A stretch of 50,196 nt of DNA from Acidobacteriota bacterium (GCA_029263315.1 JAJCXR010000030.1:1-50196), one strand, 5' to 3'; shown: positions 9,367 to 22,440, counted from the stretch's first letter. Program-made: numbers and translations. The notes: generated from the sequence alone by a model not told the origin.

Positions 9367-9477
9367 GGGCTCTCCTGTAGCGTTGCGCCATGACAGTTTA
9401 TCTCGCAGTGCACGCCGCAGTGTACGTCAGGCGGCATTCGCAAGCGATCGTCGTCGACGGGGCGTTGTTCCTGTACT
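9367..9477. promoter_or_regulatory. Divergent promoter region between kinase and receiver-TrxR fusion
   Basis: 111 bp shared by the two divergent starts. CAGTGCACGCCGCAGTGTACG (9405-9425) contains two CAGTG(C/T)ACG-like half-sites 12 bp apart, which could bind a regulator. A TACTAT at 9474-9479 touches the downstream start, so the plus-strand message may have a very short leader. Weak evidence. Confidence 0.25.
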
Positions 9478-11160
9478 ATGCATTCCGCGATGAATCTAAC
9501 CGAGGCAAAGATCAAACCCATCATGCTGCTGGTCGACGACGACCCGCAAGTTCTGGCCGCCATCCGGCGCGACGTGCGGCGATACCGTAAGGAATACCGG
9601 GTCATGGGTGCGGGCTCCGCAGACGAGGCTCTCGAAGTTCTCGAGGAGCTCAAGCAACGGGGTGAGCCCGTCGCCATGCTGATCTCCGATCAGCGCATGC
9701 CGCGGATGAGCGGCGTAGATTTTTTGGAGAAAGCGCGCCTGCTCCATCCGCAAGCCAAGCGATTGCTGCTCACCGCCTACGCCGACACGGAAGTGGCCAT
9801 TCAAGCGATCAACGATGTGCGGCTCGATTACTACCTGATGAAGCCGTGGGATCCGCCGGAGGAGAAAATCTATCCGGTGCTCGATGAGCTGCTCTTCGAC
9901 TGGCAGCTGACCTTTCGCCCGGATTTTCGTGGCATCCGGGTGGTGGGATTCCAGTGGTCCCCCAAGTCCCACGCCCTGAAGGATTTTCTGAGTGGCAACC
10001 TGGTGCCCTATCGCTGGTTCGACGTCGAGCGAGACGGTGCCAGCATGCTGGAGGAGCACGGCATCGATCACAGCGCCCTGCCGGCGGTGATCTTCGAAGA
10101 CGGGACGATCCTGGAAAAGCCCACTTTGAATGCCTTGGCCAGCCAAGCCGGCATCAGCTCGACGGCGAAGCAAGATCTCTATGACGTCGCCATCGTCGGG
10201 GCTGGCCCGGCAGGTCTAGCCGCCGCTGTCTACGGCGCGTCGGAAGGTTTGCGCACCCTGCTCATCGAACGCCACTCGCCCGGTGGCCAGGCGGGGACAT
10301 CCAGTCGCATCGAAAACTACTTGGGCTTTCCCGCCGGCCTCTCCGGCGCCGAGCTGACGCGCCGCGCCTTGACCCAAGCCCGACGCCTCGGCGCCGAGCT
10401 GCTGGCACCGCAAGAAGTGCAGCGCATCGAGATCCAGCAAGGGATCAAGCTACTGCACGTTTCTGAAGGCGAACCCATCCGCGCCAAGAGCGTTATCCTG
10501 TCGGCCGGGGTCGACTACCGCAGGCTGGAGGCCGAGGGCATCGAGAATTTCACCGGCGCCGGTATCTACTACGGTTCCGCCGCCACCGAAGCCGCGGCCT
10601 GCCAAGACGGCGAGGTCTACATCATCGGCGGCGGCAACTCCGCCGGTCAAGCGGCTGTTTACCTCTCGCGCTTCGCTGGCAGGGTCCATATCGTGATCCG
10701 GCGCGCCGACCTCGGCGATACCATGTCGGCCTACTTGATTCAGCAAATCGACGAGACGCCCAACATCACCGTGCTCGGACGCAACGTCGTCTCCGCCGCC
10801 CGCGGCGACGATCGTCTTGCCAGCCTGGAGCTGCTCGACCTGGACAGCGACACCACCCGCAGTGTCGAGGCCACCGCGTTGTATATCTTTATCGGGGCCC
10901 GGCCCTACACCGATTGGCTAGCGGATGTCTTGATCATCGACAGCCGTGGATTTGTCGTCACCGGCCCTGACCTCTCGGGCCACGACGTTTTCAGAACCCA
11001 ATGGAAGCTGGACCGTCCACCGCTGAGCCTAGAGAGCTCCCAACCCGGCATCTTCGCCGCCGGAGACATGCGAGCCGGTGCCATGAATCGGGTCGCCTCG
11101 GCCGTCGGGGAAGGATCGATGGCGGTCAAGCTGGTGCATGAATATTTAGCGACGGTGTGA
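9478..11160 (+). CDS. Fused response regulator / thioredoxin-reductase-like flavoprotein
   Basis: 560 residues in three parts. Residues 1-130 are a receiver domain (acidic D20-D22, phosphoacceptor D71 in LISDQRMPRMSG, T99, K122). Residues about 150-225 look like a thioredoxin/glutaredoxin fold (GFQWSPKSHALKDFL, cis-Pro segment LPAVIFEDGTI) in which SPKS stands where CxxC would be. Residues 235-560 are a thioredoxin-reductase-like FAD/NAD(P) enzyme: FAD motif VGAGPAGLAAA, NADPH motif GGGNSAGQAA, and FAAGDMR near the end. The CxxC pair usual between the FAD and NADPH motifs is missing; the segment reads YYGSAATEAAACQ with a single Cys. Such fusions are known in databases. It is probably phosphorylated by the divergent kinase. 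ATG 9478 is used; ATG 9490 is also possible. Confidence 0.9.
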   Translation: MHSAMNLTEAKIKPIMLLVDDDPQVLAAIRRDVRRYRKEYRVMGAGSADEALEVLEELKQRGEPVAMLISDQRMPRMSGVDFLEKARLLHPQAKRLLLTAYADTEVAIQAINDVRLDYYLMKPWDPPEEKIYPVLDELLFDWQLTFRPDFRGIRVVGFQWSPKSHALKDFLSGNLVPYRWFDVERDGASMLEEHGIDHSALPAVIFEDGTILEKPTLNALASQAGISSTAKQDLYDVAIVGAGPAGLAAAVYGASEGLRTLLIERHSPGGQAGTSSRIENYLGFPAGLSGAELTRRALTQARRLGAELLAPQEVQRIEIQQGIKLLHVSEGEPIRAKSVILSAGVDYRRLEAEGIENFTGAGIYYGSAATEAAACQDGEVYIIGGGNSAGQAAVYLSRFAGRVHIVIRRADLGDTMSAYLIQQIDETPNITVLGRNVVSAARGDDRLASLELLDLDSDTTRSVEATALYIFIGARPYTDWLADVLIIDSRGFVVTGPDLSGHDVFRTQWKLDRPPLSLESSQPGIFAAGDMRAGAMNRVASAVGEGSMAVKLVHEYLATV

Positions 11161-11227
11161 GGGTCAGCGACGGGGTGAATGGTGAGGCGTCGAGTACGAT
11201 TCGAGGAACCTGGCAGAGATCCTGAAG

Positions 11228-13220
<1,993 letters not shown>

Positions 13221-13246
<26 letters not shown>

Positions 13247-13357
13247 CTCTCCTGATGTCGTGGTCCTTGCCGCGGCGCTGCTCGCGGCGCCGACCTTGGC
13301 CAACAGCCCGACCCTTTCGACGGCCGGAGGCTCGACGGCGACCTGTGGCCAGCCGCA
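13221..13357 (+). pseudogene. Truncated copy of the TSP3 gene's signal-peptide region
   Basis: 13221-13357 matches 14519-14656, the signal-peptide-encoding start of the TSP3-repeat gene. I count about six substitutions and one single-base gap, and the last 70 or so bases are identical. The copy lacks the ATG and the rest of the gene and carries a frameshift, so it is non-functional. Its left end lies inside the metal ATPase gene and supplies that gene's final codons and stop. The two direct copies flank 1.16 kb containing the DUF7010-like gene. Confidence 0.85.
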
Positions 13358-13586
13358 CGTTGGCGAGATGACTACCCATGCCGGGATCTGAGACAACTGG
13401 AGCTGGACTTCGTATCGTAAGCCTGAAATGAACAGCCGGGTCGAGCTTGTCTCGGCCTTGGGATGCTTGAGCGCAGTGCCGTGAAACTCTTACGCAGCGT
13501 TCTGAGAGCAGTAGGGGGGCGGTCATTGCCCTCCGCCTACTCGACAAACGCTTCAACAAACGCTTCGACGACCGCAGGAAGAACTG
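13358..13586. other. Intergenic, no gene seen
   Basis: Sequence between the pseudogene copy and the DUF7010-like gene. It has no open frame with recognisable protein character. CGACAAACGCTTC and CAACAAACGCTTC occur in tandem at 13541-13567 (a 14-bp period), directly before the next gene. Confidence 0.4.
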
Positions 13587-14141
13587 ATGAGACTATCTCC
13601 AAATGAAGAACAGCAACACGAGATGCGGCATGCCCACTATGACGGCGCCCCTGGAATCCTAGTATCCGGCCTGGTTTGGATTGCAGCCGCACTGGTGGGC
13701 CATCAGCTCGGGATCAACAAGGCCGTACTGACTCTGCTCGTCGGCGGTGCGCTAATTCATCCGATGGGCACAATTGTCACAAGGGCTGTAGGGCGCCCCG
13801 CCAAGACAAGTAAAAGCAACGCGCTGAACCAACTTGCGATGGCGTCGACCATTTGGCTTATCCTCTGCTGCGCCATGGCCTATGGCCTTTTCCTTCTGGA
13901 TCCAGAGCTATTTTTTCCAGCGATGATGGCAACTATTGGAAGTCGCTACCTTATCTTCGCAAGTGTTTTTGGCAGGTCAATTTTTTGGGCCTTGGGAGTG
14001 AGCCTCATCGTCGCTGCAAATCTTGCCTTCTTCGCGGCAGTCCCGCCCTTCGTTGCCGCAGGACTCGGTGGGTTGATCGAGATTCTATTTGCTTTCTTAG
14101 TGTTTTCGAAAGCTTCCAGCTCTCCTTCGAAGGCAAGGTAG
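13587..14141 (+). CDS. DUF7010-like multi-pass membrane protein
   Basis: 184 residues with about five or six membrane helices (ILVSGLVWIAAALVGHQLG, VLTLLVGGALIHPMGTIVT, TIWLILCCAMAYGLFLL, FWALGVSLIVAANLAFFAAV, GLGGLIEILFAFLVF). The N-terminal R-x-A-H-Y-x-G-x-P-G-x-L-V-S-G pattern and the HPMG segment resemble the DUF7010 family of uncharacterised membrane proteins; I make this call from memory of the family. Base composition is less GC-rich than the neighbours and codon use is more mixed. It is flanked by two direct copies of a 138-bp sequence, which suggests it arrived by insertion or recombination. No function is known. Confidence 0.7.
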   Translation: MRLSPNEEQQHEMRHAHYDGAPGILVSGLVWIAAALVGHQLGINKAVLTLLVGGALIHPMGTIVTRAVGRPAKTSKSNALNQLAMASTIWLILCCAMAYGLFLLDPELFFPAMMATIGSRYLIFASVFGRSIFWALGVSLIVAANLAFFAAVPPFVAAGLGGLIEILFAFLVFSKASSSPSKAR

Positions 14142-14198
14142 AGCTTGTAGCGCGAAGCGAAGATCTGGCGGTGGGCTACCCTGGACTGTGTCGTCTCG

Positions 14199-14222
14199 GC
14201 CTCGCCGCCTCGCCGCCTCGCC
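14199..14222. repeat. 8-bp tandem repeat, three copies
   Basis: GCCTCGCC is repeated three times in tandem without mismatch. A repeat this short in non-coding DNA is prone to slippage. No gene depends on it in any obvious way. Confidence 0.7.
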
Positions 14223-14424
14223 GACGCCCGCCGGGGGCTACGGACACCGGCCCCTACAGGGCCACAAGCCAATTCTTATTCTCCAGAATTCGCATTGGTT
14301 TCTTGGCGCGAAGGAGCGCCAGGGGGCGCAGAAGCTCGACGGGAGCTAGATAGCGACCGCCAAGGATGAGCCGATTTCCTTACCTTTTCGGCGTAGTGGT
14401 ACAGAGCCGATTCTTCCCGCCCGC

Positions 14425-14471
14425 GGTGAGGCACCGTGGGCCGACCCACCCGTGGGGGGCGAAACCCCCAC
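14425..14471 (+). promoter_or_regulatory. Three consecutive stem-loops in the TSP3 gene leader
   Basis: GGTG-AGG-CACC (14425-14435), GTGGG-CCGA-CCCAC (14436-14449) and GTGGGGG-GCGAAA-CCCCCAC (14452-14471) follow one another with almost no spacer, ending 8 bp before the Shine-Dalgarno GGAG (14479-14482). If transcribed they would form a compact structured leader upstream of the TSP3 gene. I do not recognise a known riboswitch class; the c-di-GMP-I consensus is not present. Confidence 0.45.
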
Positions 14472-14489
14472 ACCAACTGGAGAACGATC

Positions 14490-15911
14490 ATGTACCCCTT
14501 CTCTTATCGCGTCCACAAATCCGTCCCGGCCGGCCGGTGCCTACCCCTCCTGCTGTCGTGGTGCCTTGCCGCGGTGCTGCTCGCGGCGCCGACCTTGGCC
14601 AACAGCCCGACCCTTTCGACGGCCGGAGGCTCGACGGCGACCTGTGGCCAGCCGCATGACGTCTGTGTGCCGGGCCAGGATGTCGCCACCAACTATCCCG
14701 TCGCGCCGATGACGGTGTTCGGCGCCGTCGGCGCGGGCCCCCATCCCCTCGGCCTGCAACCCGGCGATGACGTCAACAGCTTTTCCTGGGGGCAGGACGA
14801 GCTCACCACCAACACCCACGTTTATTATTCGGTGGACGCCTTCGCGACCGGTCTGCCCGGCTCGCCGGTTGCCCTCCAGGCGGCGGTGGGTGACGCGGCG
14901 GCCGATGTCTTCAGCGCTCCGGGTCTGGCGCCGATGTTCTTGACCCTGGGTCTTGCCGCTGACGGAGACGGCCTGCCCGCCACCAGCCCTCCGGCCTCCG
15001 GCCTGGCAGAACCTCCCGGCGGTGACGAGCTCGACGCGCTGGCGAGCTGTGACGCCAATGGACGTTTCGGGCAACCGGCTTTTTTCACCCTGACGCCGTT
15101 TTCGCCCACCTTGCTCTCTTGCCTGGTCACCGTTCCGGCCAGCGCCGCCTTCGGACCAGCGCGCTGCGCCACGGCGAGCGATGTGCTGGTTTCAAGCTTT
15201 GGTAGCGGTGCCCTGCCCATGGCGTGGATCCGCGCCGAGGTCATCGGCCTGACGCCGGCCAGCGACGTCATCGACGCCTTGGTTTACCGCTTCGGCGGCG
15301 GTAACCTCGTCTTCTCACTGGCGCCGGGTTCCCCCACCTTGGGTGGCGGTCCTTGCGGTACCTGGCCGACCCCGGCCGGCTGCACCGCCGGTGACCTCCT
15401 CATCCAGCTGCTGCTGCAGCCCGCCGGCGCCGTCGGTTGGTGGCCGTCGATCTGGGTCCCGGCAGCCTCCATGGGCCTCACCCCATTCGACAACCTCGAC
15501 GCGGCGAGCATGCCCATCGACACCGACCAGGACCTGGTGGGGGAGCTGGGCTGTGACAATTGTCCCGGCATCGCCAACAACGACCAGCTCGACCAAGACG
15601 CGGACACCTTCGGCGATGCGTGTGACAACTGCCCCGGCATTTCAAACCCGGGTCAGGCGGACAGCGATGTCGACGGTGTCGGCGATCTCTGCGACAGTTG
15701 CCCGGGCACTCCCAATCCCAGCCAGAGCGACGCGGACGGCGATGGCTTCGGCGACCTTTGCGACAACTGTCCCGGCACCTCCAACCCTGGGCAGGGCGAC
15801 GCCGATGGCGACGGCATCGGCGACCTTTGCGATAATTGCCCGGGCACTCCCAATCCCGGTCAGGGCGACGCCGATGGCGACGGCATCGGCGATGCCTGCG
15901 ATCCTGTCTGA
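14490..15911 (+). CDS. Secreted protein with C-terminal thrombospondin type-3 repeats
   Basis: 473 residues. ATG at 14490 follows GGAG at 7-bp spacing. A signal peptide (CLPLLLSWCLAAVLLAAPTLA) precedes a mature region of about 330 residues with no family I recognise but with scattered Cys pairs. The last 100 residues are five thrombospondin type-3 repeats of about 23 residues (DADGDGIGDLCDNCPGTPNP), whose Asp-rich loops bind calcium and whose Cys pair up. Such repeats often stiffen surface or secreted proteins and sit before anchors, but no anchor follows: the protein ends DACDPV. Its first 138 bp are duplicated upstream at 13221-13357. Confidence 0.88.
   Translation: MYPFSYRVHKSVPAGRCLPLLLSWCLAAVLLAAPTLANSPTLSTAGGSTATCGQPHDVCVPGQDVATNYPVAPMTVFGAVGAGPHPLGLQPGDDVNSFSWGQDELTTNTHVYYSVDAFATGLPGSPVALQAAVGDAAADVFSAPGLAPMFLTLGLAADGDGLPATSPPASGLAEPPGGDELDALASCDANGRFGQPAFFTLTPFSPTLLSCLVTVPASAAFGPARCATASDVLVSSFGSGALPMAWIRAEVIGLTPASDVIDALVYRFGGGNLVFSLAPGSPTLGGGPCGTWPTPAGCTAGDLLIQLLLQPAGAVGWWPSIWVPAASMGLTPFDNLDAASMPIDTDQDLVGELGCDNCPGIANNDQLDQDADTFGDACDNCPGISNPGQADSDVDGVGDLCDSCPGTPNPSQSDADGDGFGDLCDNCPGTSNPGQGDADGDGIGDLCDNCPGTPNPGQGDADGDGIGDACDPV
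15550..15903 (+). repeat. DNA repeats encoding the TSP3 units (about 69-bp period)
   Basis: The Ca-binding units are repeated at DNA level with a period of about 69 bp. The core GACAACTGTCCCGGCA (with small changes) recurs from 15551 to 15845, and the final two units are nearly identical (GGGCGACGCCGATGGCGACG in both). Unit number could change by recombination. Confidence 0.8.
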
Positions 15912-15941
15912 GTACACCCCTCCGGAAATACGGCTTCGGGG

Positions 15942-18427
<2,486 letters not shown>

Positions 18428-18428
<1 letters not shown>

Positions 18429-19003
18429 CACACCGCCGGCCCTGACGATGAAGCCCTCAGCTGGCGCTGCAACCAGGCCCGGGCCAACCGCCACTCACGT
18501 TTGACCGTGGCTGGCGAAATACCCAAGAGTTGCGCCACCTCATCGACGGTGTAACCGCCGTAAAAGCGCAGCTCGACGATTTGCCGCTGGCGGCGATCGA
18601 GCCGATCGAGGGCGTCGAGGGTCTCGTCGAGGTTGAAGAGCTCGAAGCTCTGCTCCACGGCGCTCGCCAGGTCCTCCCGCTTCAGGTCGCCGCCGCGCTT
18701 CTGAGCTCCGCGACGCTCGGCGTGATGTGAGAGAAGGCGCCGCATCACCGTCGCTGCGATGGCGAAGAACTGCGATCGATTCTGGAAGCGGCCGCGGCGC
18801 TCGACCGCCAACTTGAGATAGGTCTCGTGCACCAGGGCGGTCGCCTGCAGGGTGTGGTCGGGGCGCTCGCGACCCATGAAGCTCTGTGCCAGCCGACGGA
18901 GCTGAGGGTAGATTCGAGCTATCAGAGCCTCCTGGGCCCCATGATCGTTGGCCTTCCAGGCGGCCAACAGATGGGTAATGCGGGGAACCACGGGGGTCTT
19001 CAT
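18428..19003 (-). CDS. ECF-type RNA polymerase sigma factor
   Basis: 191 residues from the ATG at 19003, preceded by GAGAG. Region 2 is HTLQATALVHETYLKL followed by SQFFAIAATVMRRLL, and region 4 is LDRRQRQIVELRFYGGYTVD plus the helix-turn-helix VAQLLGISPATVKREWRLAR. The HTLQ(P/A)TALVHE(T/A)Y signature is that of the TIGR02999-like ECF group that often accompanies Ser/Thr kinases. No anti-sigma gene is adjacent; the coupled kinase is probably the regulator of this factor, or they share a pathway. An open frame extends upstream to 19069, but the RBS favours this start. Confidence 0.93.
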
Positions 19004-19225
19004 GCTTCTCTCCCTCGCACGAACGGAGTTGCAAACCAGGCTCGCGCCCTGATCGGCAACGGTTCTCACACCAGCCGCGGGCGGGTGTCGGTCTCTTTCG
19101 ACGGATCGATAGGGAAAGGTGCACCGAACGGAAGGAGAAAGTCAAGAAGAAAGCGCGAAACGGGAGCAGCGTGGCAGGCGATGAGATGGGTGCGGCGGGC
19201 CAAGGTCACCGATTGGGCCCATCAA

Positions 19226-19259
19226 GTAGCTCTGCGATCGCCGTAGCTCTGCGATCGCC
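19226..19259. repeat. Tandem 17-bp duplication
   Basis: GTAGCTCTGCGATCGCC is present twice in direct succession (19226-19242 and 19243-19259) without mismatch. It sits just downstream of the 480-residue secreted-protein gene, in the 266-bp gap before the sigma factor. Each copy contains the palindrome GCGATCGC. I see no gene in this gap. Confidence 0.85.
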
Positions 19260-19269
19260 GCTCTTGAAA

Positions 19270-20712
19270 TCAACCAGGGCAGTCCCAACCCTGGCCCGAG
19301 TGTCTTGTATAGATCAGCGGGCCACTGCAACTTCGTCGTTCGCAAAGGATGTCGTAGAAGTCGTGCTGGTCCTTCCGGCATTGATAGCAGCTGGAAGGGA
19401 AAACGACCCGCTCTGAGACGTCGTTTGATGGCGCCGACTCGTAGGGGCAGGGGCCGTCTTCATCGAGGACGGCCTTTTCCAAGACGGTGTACAACGGCCC
19501 GCCTGTCCGCGAGCGAGCGCAGTCTTGCGCCACGGAGTCTTTGAAAGGAGTACATTGCGCTGAGTCGACGATCTTTTCTTGGCAGGCAAAGCTGTGGCAA
19601 GATGCGCCGGGCCAGTTGTAGCACTCGATGATCTTAGGGTCGACTTCTTGGCACAGGCAGCAGGGAGGTTTTGGCCCTAACTCTGGAAATGGATCCTGAT
19701 CGATGGGGCCGAAGCCACCGCCTACGGCGCCGAAGCGGTAGTCGTAGGTCTTGGCTGAAGCGCCACGGGGCGCGGTGAGCCGCTGGCGGATTCCACTGAG
19801 CACCCGGTGATCGACACGAGGGGCTTTGGCGTCGAGGAAGAGCTCGAGAACATATTGATTTTCCGATGCCTTGCCGAGGTGGACGGTGCCAGCGACTCCG
19901 AGTCCGGTTTGCACGGACCGGGGGTCGGTCTGGATGTCGATACGCAGCACGGGTTGGCTAGCTCCAGGGATTGAGAAGGCGGCCGACTGCACCAGGTGAC
20001 CGAGGTCGGTACGGACCTCGGCGGTCCATTCACCGGCTCTGCCGACGAAATGGCCTGGGGCCCGGAGCGTGGCTAGGCCAGCTTTCTGGGAGGTGAAAGT
20101 GGAGGAGGCCAGGTCGGCGGCAAAACCACGACCCAAGGCGTTGAGCACGACGCTCAACTGCCAATGGGCCCAGACATCCTTGGCATCGAAAACGAGGCTT
20201 GAGACGAAGGGCTGCTCGGCGACCTCGACCTTGCCGTTCACATCGATGCGGTGCAACAGGATCTCGGTGCGACGGGTGAAGGTTTCGCTGGTCAAGAGGG
20301 CGTCTTCACGCATCCTCCGCCACACGAGGTAACGTCCCTGGTCGTCGTAGTTGGTGTGTTCCTGTTCGCTCTTTGGGGCCACATAACGGGGTGGCTGGGA
20401 ATACTGGCTCTCGGTGGCAAGACCGATTTCCTCACCCACTCGCGTCATCCTGCCGAGCTGCAACTCGTCGCCATGATGTGCCGCAGAAGGTCCGGCAGCG
20501 AGCCGTAGTCGCAGGTCGAGCGTCACGCCAGCGGCCAGGTCACGATCCTGTTGCGCCAAGGCGGCCACGATCTGATCACCGGGGCCGGTATCGGTCTCGG
20601 CGGGGTCGCCAGGTCCATCCTGCGATGCCACGGCGGTTCCCGTCACCAGCAAGGTGGCCAGCAAGGCGAGTCGACTCCAGCGGATACGAAGTTGTCGCAT
20701 CATTTGCAGCAT
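19270..20712 (-). CDS. Secreted Cys-rich protein of unknown function
   Basis: 480 residues. A cationic N-terminus and hydrophobic stretch (LALLATLLVTGTAVASQ) form a signal peptide. The middle (about 60-330) is rich in beta-type sequence with no recognised domain. The last 130 residues carry about 16 Cys (PKPPCCLCQE, ECYNWPGASCHSFACQ, SSCYQCRKD), a density typical of disulfide-stabilised extracytoplasmic domains. I do not recognise a family. Three in-frame ATGs (20712, 20703, 20700) are possible, and none has a clear Shine-Dalgarno. The thioredoxin-2 gene lies upstream on the same strand but 317 bp away, so an operon is doubtful. Confidence 0.75.
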   Translation of the reverse strand: MLQMMRQLRIRWSRLALLATLLVTGTAVASQDGPGDPAETDTGPGDQIVAALAQQDRDLAAGVTLDLRLRLAAGPSAAHHGDELQLGRMTRVGEEIGLATESQYSQPPRYVAPKSEQEHTNYDDQGRYLVWRRMREDALLTSETFTRRTEILLHRIDVNGKVEVAEQPFVSSLVFDAKDVWAHWQLSVVLNALGRGFAADLASSTFTSQKAGLATLRAPGHFVGRAGEWTAEVRTDLGHLVQSAAFSIPGASQPVLRIDIQTDPRSVQTGLGVAGTVHLGKASENQYVLELFLDAKAPRVDHRVLSGIRQRLTAPRGASAKTYDYRFGAVGGGFGPIDQDPFPELGPKPPCCLCQEVDPKIIECYNWPGASCHSFACQEKIVDSAQCTPFKDSVAQDCARSRTGGPLYTVLEKAVLDEDGPCPYESAPSNDVSERVVFPSSCYQCRKDQHDFYDILCERRSCSGPLIYTRHSGQGWDCPG

Positions 20713-21029
20713 GGCAAGCGGTCTTTCATTCGGTCGAACGTCAGTGGTTGGATCGCTAGGCGAGGTCGGGTGCGAACAGCATGGACTATTGCCTCGTCAG
20801 TGTCCATCCCGTTTACCAAAATCGGTGCCAGCGGGAGGTCCTTCGAGCGAGCACGGACGGAGTGCTGTCTGAGCCGCAGGGCCAAGGGAACGGAATCAAA
20901 CCTTGATACAAAGGGGTTTAGATCGACACGTCAGCGTTGGGGCGAGTTTGCGGAGGCGGCGCGCAGCCGAAGGGCTCCCGCCCCGCATCGTTTTCTCGGT
21001 TGGGAGATCGTTAGGACCCAGACGCAGAC
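20713..21029. other. Intergenic, nothing recognised
   Basis: 317 bp between the trxC-like gene and the Cys-rich secreted protein gene, both on the minus strand. It presumably holds the latter's promoter. ATGGAC...GTCCAT half-sites lie near 20781 and 20803. I see no coding sequence, tRNA or strong terminator. Confidence 0.4.
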
Positions 21030-21455
21030 TCATAGGTACTTGTCGAGGGTCCGGCGCAGAGCAGCTTTGGGCTGCGCGCCGAGCAAGGTTTCACGGATCT
21101 CTCCATCCTGAAAAACCAGCAACATCGGAATGCTCCGGGCATTGAATCGTTGGGCCAGACGGGGATTCTCGTCGACATTCACCTTGATGACTTTGAGGCG
21201 CCCGGCGAGCTCACGCGACAGCTCGGCCAGCACCGGTGCCACCATCCGGCAAGGGCCACACCAGGGCGCCCAAAGATCGACCAGCACCGGCATCGGGGCC
21301 TGAACCGCACCGTCGAAGCTTTCGTCGCCGACTTCGACCAACCAGGGCAGCGCCGAGCTACATCGCCCGCAGCGTGGCGCTTCCGATCCGGAATCGGCGA
21401 TACGGAGGCGGTTCTTGGCTCCACAACTGGGACAGGTAGTGATTTGGTTGTCCAT
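21030..21455 (-). CDS. trxC: Thioredoxin 2 (zinc-binding thioredoxin)
   Basis: 141 residues, the standard length for thioredoxin 2. The N-terminal zinc ribbon has two Cys pairs (CPSC at 8-11, CGRC at 29-32). The thioredoxin fold follows with active site WAPWCGPCRM (Cys66/Cys69), the cis-Pro loop RSIPMLLVF and the C-terminal helix. It reduces cytoplasmic disulfides, and in E. coli the equivalent responds to oxidative stress. It is monocistronic as far as can be seen. The family call is firm. Confidence 0.95.
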   Translation of the reverse strand: MDNQITTCPSCGAKNRLRIADSGSEAPRCGRCSSALPWLVEVGDESFDGAVQAPMPVLVDLWAPWCGPCRMVAPVLAELSRELAGRLKVIKVNVDENPRLAQRFNARSIPMLLVFQDGEIRETLLGAQPKAALRRTLDKYL

Positions 21456-21555
21456 CTATCCATTCTATCGCTTTGAGCGAAGGCTTGAGCGAGGGGTCCG
21501 AGATCGTGTACACGGCTGATATCCAACAATACTATTGGACGATGCTGCACTTCAC

Positions 21556-22278
21556 CTATGGATCCAATCTGCTCGTCGAGCGGCTGCGCCCGAGGAATCC
21601 GAGCGCCATGACGATGAGCACGCTCAACAAGATGATCAGTCCCCAAGTGTTGAGCGTCGGGATAATAGCGGGCGTCTGACCGTCGTCTTCACATGGGATG
21701 TACACGAGGTCGTCGAAAATCGCGGTTGTGCTGGTGAACGATAGCTCACAGCTGAAGATTCTGATGGCTCTGACCCCCAACGTCTGCAGAGTCGCCGAGC
21801 CGACGATGGAGTCGATGCCTAGGGACTCGCCCTCGGCGTCGAAGCACTCAAGGCTCAAAGTACCTGAGTCGCCACAGGATTCGCACAGGCCGGCGTTGAT
21901 TTGGACCTCGAGGTTTGGCCCTGCAAACTCCAGTGTCTGTGGACCCCGTGGAGCTCCCCCGCCGGAGTAGGTTGCGCTCTCGTCAAAAGCCAAGAAGTTG
22001 GGCGAAGATTGGCCGGAGACTCCGAAGCCGATGGCCTCATCGAGAATAGCTCCGCCATCCTCTGGCGCCGGCCCAATGAACGTCACGCCGTAGACGTCTT
22101 CAAACTCTGTAGAAACTGGCGTGGCGTCCAGAAAAGACGACGGTGCGGGCGTCTGGTCTAGGTCCAGAAAGTAAACCGCATCGCAGCCAAAACCCTTCTC
22201 GGGCGGCGCGCTTTGGGCGGCAGCTTGCATCGTCAGGAAAGCCAGGGCCAGAACAAGATGAGTGGTACGGCATCGCAT
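21556..22278 (-). CDS. IPTL-CTERM sorting-domain surface protein
   Basis: 240 residues from the ATG at 22278, which follows GGAG; a TTG four codons upstream is also open. A signal peptide (LVLALAFLTMQAAAQS) leads to a mature domain of about 170 residues with a beta-sandwich look and Cys pairs. The C-terminus is IPTLNTWGLIILLSVLIV followed by more hydrophobic residues and a basic RSR tail. That tripartite end matches the IPTL-CTERM sorting signal, in other bacteria associated with exosortase-type processing (XrtH); no exosortase is in this window. The mature domain is unrecognised. Confidence 0.85.
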   Translation of the reverse strand: MRCRTTHLVLALAFLTMQAAAQSAPPEKGFGCDAVYFLDLDQTPAPSSFLDATPVSTEFEDVYGVTFIGPAPEDGGAILDEAIGFGVSGQSSPNFLAFDESATYSGGGAPRGPQTLEFAGPNLEVQINAGLCESCGDSGTLSLECFDAEGESLGIDSIVGSATLQTLGVRAIRIFSCELSFTSTTAIFDDLVYIPCEDDGQTPAIIPTLNTWGLIILLSVLIVMALGFLGRSRSTSRLDP

Positions 22279-22440
22279 GGAGGGCTCCAATCTAGCTCGA
22301 GCGAATGATTCAAGTATGATCCTATGCTACCGGAAGCCGACTTGTCACTGGACCCGAGGGCGCACAGCACTTCAGATTGGTTTGTTGTCACCAGAGCTAT
22401 AGGTGGCTCCCGCGGCAGCGCTCCCTGCGAGGACTCGCGC

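Larger units (their letters stand above)
14142..14489. other. Intergenic region with short tandem repeat and structured leader
   Basis: 348 bp without a recognisable gene. It contains a three-copy 8-bp tandem repeat (14199-14222), an AT-richer stretch around 14265-14310, and three stem-loops just before the TSP3 gene. Confidence 0.5.

Noticed and set aside
9367..9477. Small RNA gene in the divergent gap
   Set aside because: No stable hairpin with a T-tract or conserved element could be found by eye.
14425..14471. Known riboswitch (c-di-GMP-I or similar) before the TSP3 gene
   Set aside because: The conserved internal-loop sequences of that class are missing; only short stems are seen.
15550..15903. 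CRISPR-like array (69-bp period)
   Set aside because: The repeats are in frame and encode calcium-binding TSP3 units.
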